Positions 25,718-32,036 of a stretch of DNA of 32,036 nt are shown here, one piece after another (the first letter of the stretch is position 1; every line of letters begins with the position of its first letter). Where the stretch lies: contig PLRV01000024.1 of assembly GCA_003164925.1 (NCBI GenBank), positions 41,357 to 73,392 of the forward strand, in the 5' to 3' direction. The position numbers and the translations under genes were made by a program. Origin of the DNA: Caulobacteraceae bacterium. Its GTDB lineage: Bacteria > Pseudomonadota > Alphaproteobacteria > Caulobacterales > Caulobacteraceae. The notes beneath the pieces were generated by a model that was not told where the DNA came from, did not search any database, and was given only the letters and a program-made list of their open reading frames with translations.

Positions 25718-26740
25718 ATGCCTGACTCGCGTTTTTTTGAGGAATTGGGCCCGGTCGCCCTGGGCGAATTGGCCGTGATCACCGGGGCGCAGCTTGCGTG
25801 CGCCGAACATGCGGAGCGTCGCGTTTCTCATGTGGCGCCGCTGGTTCGCGGCGATCAGGCCAGCATCGGCTTCTTCAGCGACCGCCGCTATATCGACGAT
25901 CTCAAAGCGACTGTCTCCGGCGCCTGCTTCTTGACGGCAGAATACGCCGAGACCGCGCCTGCCGGCTGCGCTGTTCTGATAACGCCTCAACCTCAGGGCG
26001 CCTACGCCCAGGCCGCTGACCGCCTGCACAAGGCCCGGCGCCTAGCCGGCCAGGAATTGGCCATTCACCCCGCAGCCGAGCTTGAGGACGGCGTTTTCCT
26101 GGGACCGGGCGTGGTGATCGGGGCGGGGGCCAAGATCGGCCGGGGAACCAGCATCGGTCCCAATGCCATAATCGGCCCAGGTTGTGCGATCGGCCGAAAT
26201 TGCTCCATCGGCCCGCAGGTGACGATCGGCTTCGCCCTGATCGGAGACCGCGTGCGCATCCTGGCGGGTGCGTCGATCGGCGAGCCTGGGTTCGGCGTCA
26301 CGGCCGCCGACGGCAAGACGATGGACGTTCCGCAGTTGGGCCGAGTGATCATCCAGGACAATGTGAGCATAGGCTCCAACACCTGCATCGACCGCGGCGC
26401 CTGGGACGACACCGTCATTGGCGAGAACACCAAGATCGATAATCTGGTCCAGATCGGGCACAATGTACGCTTGGGTCGCGGCTGCCTGCTGGCGGCTATG
26501 ACCGGCATTTCGGGAAGCTGTATCGTCGGTGACGGCGTGGCTTTTGGCGGTGGCGCGGGCATCGCCGATCATATCAATATTGGCGACCGCGCCCGGGTTG
26601 CGGCCGACGCCGGGGTCATGCGGGACATTCCTGCTGGAGAGATGTGGGTGGGGTCGCCGGCTCGGCCGGTCCGCCAATACATGCGGGAAGTGGCTTGGCT
26701 GTCCAAAATGGCGACCACGCGCAAGGGAGGGGAGAAATGA
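25718..26740 (+). CDS. lpxD: UDP-3-O-(3-hydroxyacyl)glucosamine N-acyltransferase
   Basis: LpxD performs the third step of lipid A synthesis, adding the N-linked acyl chain from acyl-ACP. The 340 residues have the N-terminal uridine-binding domain (RFFEELGPVALGELA) and a left-handed beta-helix of hexapeptide repeats (IGPNAIIGPG, CSIGPQVTIG and others). The general base is probably H248 in IGHNVRLG. ATG 25718 is chosen, because it gives the family-typical start MPDSRFF. An in-frame GTG 25706 is four codons upstream. The stop overlaps fabZ by 4 nt. Confidence 0.97.
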   Translation: MPDSRFFEELGPVALGELAVITGAQLACAEHAERRVSHVAPLVRGDQASIGFFSDRRYIDDLKATVSGACFLTAEYAETAPAGCAVLITPQPQGAYAQAADRLHKARRLAGQELAIHPAAELEDGVFLGPGVVIGAGAKIGRGTSIGPNAIIGPGCAIGRNCSIGPQVTIGFALIGDRVRILAGASIGEPGFGVTAADGKTMDVPQLGRVIIQDNVSIGSNTCIDRGAWDDTVIGENTKIDNLVQIGHNVRLGRGCLLAAMTGISGSCIVGDGVAFGGGAGIADHINIGDRARVAADAGVMRDIPAGEMWVGSPARPVRQYMREVAWLSKMATTRKGGEK

Positions 26741-27243
26741 GCGCCGACGGGACGGCTTCGACGTCGCAAACCGACATCGACATCATCGAGGTCCTGTACA
26801 GGATCCCTCATCGCTATCCCTTCCTGCTCGTCGACCGGGCCGAGGATTACCGCGCCCACGAATCGATCGTGGGCATCAAATGCGTGACGGTGAACGAGCC
26901 GTTCTTCGCCGGCCATTTCCCCGGCAACCCGGTCATGCCCGGCGTGCTGATCGTGGAAGCGCTGGCCCAGACCGGGGCTGTGCTGATGTCCAAGTCGCTG
27001 GACGTGGATGTCTCCACAAAGACCATCATGTTCATGACGGTGGATCAGGCCCGATTCCGTAGTCCCGTCAGGCCGGGGGATGTGCTGCGCCTGTACGTCG
27101 AGGTGCTGCGTGCCCGTGGCGAAATCTTCAAATTCCGGGGCAAGGCCATGGTTGGCGACAAGGTGTGCGCCCAGTGTGATTTCGCGGCCATGGCCATTCC
27201 CAACACCGTCGGCGGCGCCGGCGAGACGCCCGGGGCTTTTTAA
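26737..27243 (+). CDS. fabZ: 3-hydroxyacyl-ACP dehydratase FabZ
   Basis: This hot-dog-fold enzyme dehydrates 3-hydroxyacyl-ACP in fatty acid elongation and so competes with LpxA and LpxD for 3-hydroxyacyl-ACP, which may explain the shared operon. The 168 residues have [15 protein letters not shown] and the active-site [23 protein letters not shown] region (H60, E74). The start ATG overlaps the lpxD TGA (ATGA), with a GGAGGGG just upstream. The open frame to 26644 is only a longer read-through. Confidence 0.97.
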   Translation: MSADGTASTSQTDIDIIEVLYRIPHRYPFLLVDRAEDYRAHESIVGIKCVTVNEPFFAGHFPGNPVMPGVLIVEALAQTGAVLMSKSLDVDVSTKTIMFMTVDQARFRSPVRPGDVLRLYVEVLRARGEIFKFRGKAMVGDKVCAQCDFAAMAIPNTVGGAGETPGAF

Positions 27244-28034
27244 TGAGTCAGGTTCATCCGACGGCCATCGTCCATCCGGGCGCCGAACTGGGCGTGGATG
27301 TACAGGTCGGCCCCTATTGCATCGTCGGTCCCCGCGTAGAGCTGGGTGATCGCACGCATCTGCTTTCCCATGTGGTGGTTGAGGGAACCACCCAGATCGG
27401 CGAAGACTGTGTTGTCCATCCCTTCGCCTATCTGGGCGGGCCGCCGCAGCATCTGGCGCACAAGGGCGAGGATACCCGCCTCATTGTCGGCGACCGCAAT
27501 CACATCCGAGAACACGTCACCTTCCACACGGGAACCATGCTCGATCAGGGCCTGACCCAGATCGGCTCCGACGGGCTCTATATGGTCGGCTGCCATGTGG
27601 CCCATGACTGCATCGTCGGCAATCGGGTCGTCGTGGCCAACAACGCCGCTATGGGCGGCCATGTGAAGGTGGGCGACAACGTCTTTATTGGCGGTCTGGC
27701 CGGCCTGCATCAGCACAGCCGCGTCGGCGGCGGAGCCTTCATCGGCGCCGGAGCGGTGGTCACCAAGGACGTCATCCCCTTCGGTTCGGTGTGGGGCAAC
27801 CATGCTCACCTGGAGGGCCTGAATCTGGTGGGCCTGCGCCGGCGCGGGTACACCCGCGAGGCCATCAACACCCTTCGCGCCGCCTACCGCCTGCTATTTG
27901 CCGATGAGGGCACCTTCCAGGAACGACTGGATGACACGGCGCAGACCTTCGCCGATGTGCCCGAAGTGATGGCGATCGTCGATTTCATCCGCGTCGATGG
28001 AACACGACCCCTGTGCCTGCCCAAGCTCGACTGA
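27243..28034 (+). CDS. lpxA: UDP-N-acetylglucosamine acyltransferase
   Basis: LpxA makes the first committed intermediate of lipid A by O-acylating UDP-GlcNAc. The 263 residues form the left-handed beta-helix with [17 protein letters not shown], the catalytic HVAHDC (H121, equal to H125 of E. coli), and a C-terminal helical domain ([22 protein letters not shown]). The start overlaps the fabZ TAA by one base (TAATG). Confidence 0.98.
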   Translation: MSQVHPTAIVHPGAELGVDVQVGPYCIVGPRVELGDRTHLLSHVVVEGTTQIGEDCVVHPFAYLGGPPQHLAHKGEDTRLIVGDRNHIREHVTFHTGTMLDQGLTQIGSDGLYMVGCHVAHDCIVGNRVVVANNAAMGGHVKVGDNVFIGGLAGLHQHSRVGGGAFIGAGAVVTKDVIPFGSVWGNHAHLEGLNLVGLRRRGYTREAINTLRAAYRLLFADEGTFQERLDDTAQTFADVPEVMAIVDFIRVDGTRPLCLPKLD

Positions 28035-28038
28035 GCCC

Positions 28039-28872
28039 ATGGTCAAGCTGGGACTGATCGCCGGCGGCGGGCTCCTGCCTCTGGCTCTAGCGGACCAGTG
28101 CCAGAGCGTGGGCCGTCCTTTCTACGTCATCCGTCTCAAAGGGTTCGCCGATCCCGGCCTGATGGCTTACCCGGGCGCTGAGGTTGGTCTGGGCGAGTTG
28201 GGCAAGTGCTTCGACCTGCTGCGGGCGGCGGGTTGCGGGGCTATCTGCATGGCGGGCAAGGTCAGCCGTCCCGATTTTTCGGCGCTCAAGCCCGATCTGC
28301 GCGGGGTCAAGGCCCTGGGCGGCGCAATCCTGGCCGCGCGTAAGGGCGAGGACGCCATACTGCGCTATCTGGTCGGACTATTCGAACAGGAAGGCTTCGC
28401 GGTTGAGGGCGCCCACCAGGTCGCGGCCAGCCTGAGCCTGTCAGCTGGAGCCCTGGGCCGGCTGAGGCCTCAGGGCGAGGACCTGGAGGACATCGCTCAA
28501 GGCTTTCGCATTGCCGGAGAGATCGGCCGCCTGGACATAGGTCAGGGGGCCGTGGTCTGCCGCGGCCTGGTCTTGGCCGTTGAGGCCCAGGAGGGCACCG
28601 ACGCCATGTTGGCCCGCTGCGCCGGCCTGCCCCAGGCCCTCCGGGGTGATGAGGAACACCGCAGGGGCGTTCTCGTCAAACGGGCCAAGCCTACCCAGGA
28701 ACAGCGGGTGGATTTGCCCACCATCGGCATGGAAACGGTGGAAGGCGCCGCTCGCGCGGGGCTGGCTGGGGTGGTCGGCCAGGCTGGCCGCACGCTTCTT
28801 CTGGACCGGGAGGCGGTGATCGCCGCTGCGGACCGGCTTGGTCTGTTCGTCTATGGATATGAAGAAGGCTAA
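28039..28872 (+). CDS. lpxI: UDP-2,3-diacylglucosamine pyrophosphatase LpxI
   Basis: LpxI hydrolyses UDP-2,3-diacylglucosamine to lipid X and UMP. It is the alphaproteobacterial counterpart of LpxH and was first described in Caulobacter crescentus. The 277 residues begin LGLIAGGGLLPLALADQC and contain LRGVKALGGAILAARKGEDAIL in the middle, then KRAKPTQEQRVDLPTIG and the closing helical part (GLAGVVGQAGRTLLLD). ATG 28039 lies 4 bp after the lpxA stop. The upstream-open frame to 27997 runs back into lpxA. No LpxH-type metallophosphatase gene is present in the window. Confidence 0.95.
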   Translation: MVKLGLIAGGGLLPLALADQCQSVGRPFYVIRLKGFADPGLMAYPGAEVGLGELGKCFDLLRAAGCGAICMAGKVSRPDFSALKPDLRGVKALGGAILAARKGEDAILRYLVGLFEQEGFAVEGAHQVAASLSLSAGALGRLRPQGEDLEDIAQGFRIAGEIGRLDIGQGAVVCRGLVLAVEAQEGTDAMLARCAGLPQALRGDEEHRRGVLVKRAKPTQEQRVDLPTIGMETVEGAARAGLAGVVGQAGRTLLLDREAVIAAADRLGLFVYGYEEG

Positions 28873-28875
28873 GGC

Positions 28876-30042
28876 GTGAAACAGACCTGTATCATGCTTG
28901 TGGCTGCCGAACCCTCCGGCGACCTGTTGGGCGCACACCTGATGCAGGCCTTGCGCGGGCGTTTGGGCAGGAGCGTGCGTTTTGTCGGCGTCGGTGGTCC
29001 GCTTATGAAGGCCGAAGGGCTGGGTAGCCTGTTCGACATCACCGAACTGTCGATTTGGGGCTGGGCCGAAGGTTTGAAGGCCTATCCGAAAGTTGTCCGG
29101 CGCGCCGATCAAACGGCGGCCTTGGCCGTTCGCGAAAAGCCGGATGCGGCGGTGCTGATCGATTCCTGGGGCTTTACGTTGCGGGTCGGCCAGCGTCTGC
29201 GTCGACGCCTACCGCGTCTCCTCCTTATCAAATATGTGGGTCCCCAAGTGTGGGCGGCGCGCCCGGGCCGCGCCAAGACTCTGGCCAAAACCTTCGATCA
29301 TCTGCTGTCGATCCTGTCGTTCGACGCGCCCTATTTCGAGCGTCACGGTCTGGCGGTGACCAAGGTCGGCAATCCGCACCTCATGCGCTCGTTTGCGGCG
29401 GCCGACGCCGAACGGGCGCGCAAACGCCTGGGCGCGGACCGCGACGATCAGATCCTGCTGGTGCTGCCGGGAAGTCGGCTTTCGGAAGTCGAGCGCCTGA
29501 TGGCTCCCTTTGGCGAGGCTGTGACTCTGCTCAAGCGGGGCCGGCCTGGCTTGCAGGTCGTGCTTGCGGCGGCGCCCAGCGTGGCGGAGGCGATCAAGGC
29601 CAAGGCCGCCGAATGGGCATTTGCGCCTCACATCGTCGAAGGCGAGGGGCCGAAGTTGGACGCCATGAAGGCGGCCACTGTGGCGCTGGCTTGCAGCGGC
29701 ACGGTCACCACGGAACTGGCGCTCGCCGGTTGTCCGATGGTGGTCGCCTATAAAGTGAGCCGCCTAAGCGCCGCCCTGATCCGGATGGTGATCAAGACCC
29801 GGTTCATCACCCTACTGAATATCGCCGTGGGACGTGCGGTGGTCCCTGAACTGGTCCAGGACCAATGCCAGCCGACGGCGCTGGCCCAGGCCTTGGCCGC
29901 GCGCCTCGACGATCCGCACCTGCGTCAGGAGCAGATCGCAGCCCAGAATCAAGCGCTCGCCGCCATGGGCGCGAGGGACGGCCCGGACCCTTCGGAAAAA
30001 GCCGCCAAGGTGATCGTCGAGCTCCTGAACGGGTCCGCGTAG
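28876..30042 (+). CDS. lpxB: Lipid A disaccharide synthase
   Basis: LpxB joins UDP-2,3-diacylglucosamine to lipid X, the LpxI product, giving the lipid A disaccharide. The 388 residues, a GT-B-type glycosyltransferase, show AAEPSGDLLGAHLM at the N-terminus, LIKYVGPQVWAARPGRAK and LLVLPGSRLSEVERL in the centre, and SGTVTTELALAGCPMVVAYK toward the C-terminus. The GTG start is 3 bp after the lpxI stop. It is the last gene of the envelope block; its TAG stop is the left tip of the palindrome at 30040. Confidence 0.97.
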   Translation: MKQTCIMLVAAEPSGDLLGAHLMQALRGRLGRSVRFVGVGGPLMKAEGLGSLFDITELSIWGWAEGLKAYPKVVRRADQTAALAVREKPDAAVLIDSWGFTLRVGQRLRRRLPRLLLIKYVGPQVWAARPGRAKTLAKTFDHLLSILSFDAPYFERHGLAVTKVGNPHLMRSFAAADAERARKRLGADRDDQILLVLPGSRLSEVERLMAPFGEAVTLLKRGRPGLQVVLAAAPSVAEAIKAKAAEWAFAPHIVEGEGPKLDAMKAATVALACSGTVTTELALAGCPMVVAYKVSRLSAALIRMVIKTRFITLLNIAVGRAVVPELVQDQCQPTALAQALAARLDDPHLRQEQIAAQNQALAAMGARDGPDPSEKAAKVIVELLNGSA

Positions 30043-30080
30043 AGCCGGATGACCTCGTTTGAGGTCTGAATCCGGCTCTA
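30040..30080. repeat. Perfect TAGAGC palindrome at the lpxB 3' end
   Basis: The outer stem is perfect at 11 bp (TAGAGCCGGAT 30040-30050 with ATCCGGCTCTA 30070-30080), the inner stem is 6 bp (GACCTC with GAGGTC), and the loop is GTTT. The first TAG is the lpxB stop codon. It is a probable terminator for the whole rpsB-lpxB block or its last part. Confidence 0.8.
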
Positions 30081-30090
30081 ACTCAGACTC

Positions 30091-30160
30091 TAGTGTGGCG
30101 ATTCAGAAATTCGCCCCCGGCTTGTGGAGAGCGCGGGCGAACTTCAGATCCAGCACACTA
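30091..30160. repeat. Second palindrome type (TAGTGTG/CACACTA) ending at the gltA stop
   Basis: The tips TAGTGTG (30091-30097) and CACACTA (30154-30160) flank inner arms TTCGCCC (30110-30116) and GGGCGAA (30135-30141). The right-hand TAG, read on the minus strand, is the stop of gltA. The arms differ from those of the TAGAGC group, so it may be a second family. Confidence 0.65.
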
Positions 30161-31447
30161 GGCCCGCTTATCGACCGACACGAAGTCGCGGTAAGCGGGG
30201 CCCGTGTACAGTTGGCGGGGGCGGCCGATCTTCTGTTGAGGATCGGCGATCATTTCCTGCCACTGCGAGATCCAGCCCACGGTGCGGGCCAGGGCGAACA
30301 GCACGGTGAACATCTCGCTGGGGAAGCCCATCGCGCTCAGGGTGATGCCCGAATAGAAATCGATGTTCGGATAGAGCTTGCGGCTGATGAAGTAGTCGTC
30401 GCTGAGGGCGATCTTCTCCAGTTCCATCGCCACCTGCAGCAGCGGATCGTTGGCGTCGCCTACTTCCTTCAGCACCTCGTGGCAGGTCTCCTGCATCACC
30501 TTGGCGCGTGGGTCATAGTTCTTATAGACCCGATGGCCGAAGCCCATCAGGCGGTACTTGCGGTCTTTCACGCCCTGGACATAGGCCGGCACGTTCTCGG
30601 GTTTGCCGATTTCACGCAGCATATTGAGGGCTTCTTCATTGGCCCCCCCGTGCGCAGGTCCCCACAGGGCCGCGATACCGGCGGCGATACAGGCGAACGG
30701 ATTGGCCCCGGTGGAGCCGGCCAGGCGCACCGTGGAGGTCGAGGCGTTCTGCTCATGGTCGGCGTGCAGGATGAAAATCCGGTCCATGGCGCGCGCCAGA
30801 ATCGGGTTGCCCTTGTAGTCCTCAGCCGGCACGGCGAAGCACATGCGCAGGAAGTTTTCGGCGTAGCCAAGCTCGTTACGGGGACTGACGAAGGGTTGGC
30901 CGATGGAATATTTGAAGGTCCGAGCCGCGATCGTGGGAATCTTAGCGATCATGCGGATCATGGAAATCCGGCGGTGATCGGGATCGTTCACGTCCAGACT
31001 GTCGTGATAGAAGGCCGAAAGGGCGCCGACCGAAGCGGTCATCACCGCCATGGGGTGAGCATCCCGCCGGAAGCCCTGGAAGAACCGGTCGAACTGATCG
31101 TGCAGCATGGTGTGCGTGGTTATGCTGCGTTCGAACTCGACGTACTGGGCGGCGTTGGGCAGCTCGCCGTTGATCAGCAGGTAGCAGACCTCCAGGAAGG
31201 TCGACTGCTTGGCTAGCTGATCAATCGGATAGCCGCGGTACAGCAGCACGCCCTTGTCGCCGTCGATGTAGGTAATGGCGCTTTCGCAGGCTGCGGTGGA
31301 CGTGAACCCCGGGTCGAAGGTGAAACAGTCCGTCTCGGCGTACAGCTTGCGCACGTCGATGACGTCCGGCCCGATGGAGCCCTTGAGGATGGGTAGGCTA
31401 AGCGTCTTGTCGCCAATAGTCAGCGACGCGGAGCCGGTGTCAGTCAT
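30158..31447 (-). CDS. gltA: Citrate synthase
   Basis: This type II citrate synthase joins oxaloacetate and acetyl-CoA at the entry of the TCA cycle. The 429 residues carry the catalytic triad H266 (GPAHGG), H305 (GFGHRVYK) and D363 (NIDFYSG). The N-terminal part ([16 protein letters not shown]) is typical of gram-negative hexameric enzymes regulated by NADH. ATG 31447 is chosen, because the protein then has the usual length and a purine-rich GGGGA stands 9 nt upstream. In-frame starts at 31456, 31483 and 31507 exist. It converges on lpxB and follows gltX by 74 bp. Confidence 0.96.
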   Translation of the reverse strand: MTDTGSASLTIGDKTLSLPILKGSIGPDVIDVRKLYAETDCFTFDPGFTSTAACESAITYIDGDKGVLLYRGYPIDQLAKQSTFLEVCYLLINGELPNAAQYVEFERSITTHTMLHDQFDRFFQGFRRDAHPMAVMTASVGALSAFYHDSLDVNDPDHRRISMIRMIAKIPTIAARTFKYSIGQPFVSPRNELGYAENFLRMCFAVPAEDYKGNPILARAMDRIFILHADHEQNASTSTVRLAGSTGANPFACIAAGIAALWGPAHGGANEEALNMLREIGKPENVPAYVQGVKDRKYRLMGFGHRVYKNYDPRAKVMQETCHEVLKEVGDANDPLLQVAMELEKIALSDDYFISRKLYPNIDFYSGITLSAMGFPSEMFTVLFALARTVGWISQWQEMIADPQQKIGRPRQLYTGPAYRDFVSVDKRA

Positions 31448-31521
31448 CTTGTCCATTCCCCAATGCCTCACGGGCTGTTCCATCGCCCTCCAGCGGCGAT
31501 GCTGCAATGCGTTATACCGTC

Positions 31522-32036
31522 TTAATGGCCGCCGAAAAGAGCATCCTTTAGACGACCCAAACTCTCTTCACGACCCAGAGCCGCCAGGGTGCTCGCAAGA
31601 TCGGGCGCCGTCGCGCCGCCACTGAGCACGCCCCGCAGCGCCGGGCCGAATTTTCCCAGGCCCAAGCCCTCGGCCGCAGCGAAGTCCTTCAGCGCAAGCT
31701 CCAGCGCAGACGAGTTCCAGTCGGCTGTTTCTTCTAGCCTTTTTTCAAGCCTAACCAGCCGCTGACGCGTTTCCTCGGTCAGAAGGCCAAGGGTTTTGAC
31801 GTCTAACGGCACGGGCCGGGTCATGAGCGCGAAGTGGGTCAGGTCGGCAAGCTCCAGCACGGTCTTTGCGCCTTCCTTGACCAGAGGAATGGCGTTTCGC
31901 AAACGATCAAGATCGTTCTTATTGTGCACTGCGCCCCGACTGACGTTGATTTGGGCCGTCAGCAGCGCCAATCGCTCGTCATCTGCGCGTCGGATGTAGT
32001 GGTTGTTGATGTGATTGAGTTTGGCCCAGTCCAGCC
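31522..32036 (-). CDS. gltX: Glutamate--tRNA ligase, C-terminal part (cut by the window end)
   Basis: GltX charges tRNA-Glu with glutamate. Only the C-terminal 171 residues or so are in the window. The frame is open from the right edge, starting [19 protein letters not shown], a hallmark of the GluRS anticodon-binding region. It then runs through the helical domain ([25 protein letters not shown]) to a normal end ([25 protein letters not shown]). The HIGH and KMSKS motifs would lie outside. It is probably the first gene of a gltX-gltA pair. Confidence 0.94.
   Translation of the reverse strand, partial: LDWAKLNHINNHYIRRADDERLALLTAQINVSRGAVHNKNDLDRLRNAIPLVKEGAKTVLELADLTHFALMTRPVPLDVKTLGLLTEETRQRLVRLEKRLEETADWNSSALELALKDFAAAEGLGLGKFGPALRGVLSGGATAPDLASTLAALGREESLGRLKDALFGGH

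Noticed and set aside
26644-26736. Extended N-terminus of FabZ
   Set aside because: It overlaps lpxD. ATG 26737 with a strong ribosome site and family-typical N-terminus is better.
1-32036. CRISPR arrays, insertion sequences, replication origin, riboswitches
   Set aside because: No regularly spaced repeats, transposase frames, DnaA-box clusters or known riboswitch cores were seen.

Overview
This window comes from an alphaproteobacterium, almost certainly a member of the Caulobacteraceae (Caulobacter/Phenylobacterium group). The grounds are the high GC content, the gene order from rpsB to gltX, an LpxI-type (not LpxH-type) lipid A branch, a short ProS without the bacterial editing insert, and a 29-codon sidA-like gene behind an alphaproteobacterial LexA box just before dnaE. 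The genus was not determined.

Left part (1-7,349): the 3' end of a small membrane protein gene (DUF1467-like), then a tightly overlapped proS-lolC-lolD operon for prolyl-tRNA charging and lipoprotein release. Next come an orphan ParA-type ATPase, a solitary Flp-type pilin with a CtrA-like box, a convergent aldose-1-epimerase-family gene, a divergent Nramp-family transporter and a tRNA-Thr(UGU). The gaps here are rich in composite palindromes whose outer TAG is often the stop codon of the gene before them.

Middle accessory part (7,350-11,200, all minus strand): a three-gene cluster of uncharacterised proteins, the first resembling family TIGR04255, and an orphan phospholipase-D-like (HKD) protein. 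I see no integrase, transposase or attachment repeats. The gap 7,350-7,640 shows no gene or structure I can support.

Right part (11,200-32,036): a LexA-controlled promoter, sidA and dnaE, followed by the conserved block rpsB-tsf-pyrH-frr-uppS-cdsA-dxr-rseP(mmpA)-bamA-skp-lpxD-fabZ-lpxA-lpxI-lpxB. This block joins translation, UMP supply, isoprenoid and phospholipid precursors, outer-membrane protein assembly and lipid A synthesis. Many of its genes overlap or nearly touch. Convergent gltA (citrate synthase) and the 3' part of gltX (glutamyl-tRNA synthetase) close the window on the minus strand.

The most notable points are the sidA-dnaE SOS unit and its divergent neighbour, the three-gene unknown cluster, the stop-codon-donating palindromes, the lone Flp pilin behind a CtrA-like site, and an Nramp protein with altered metal-site motifs.
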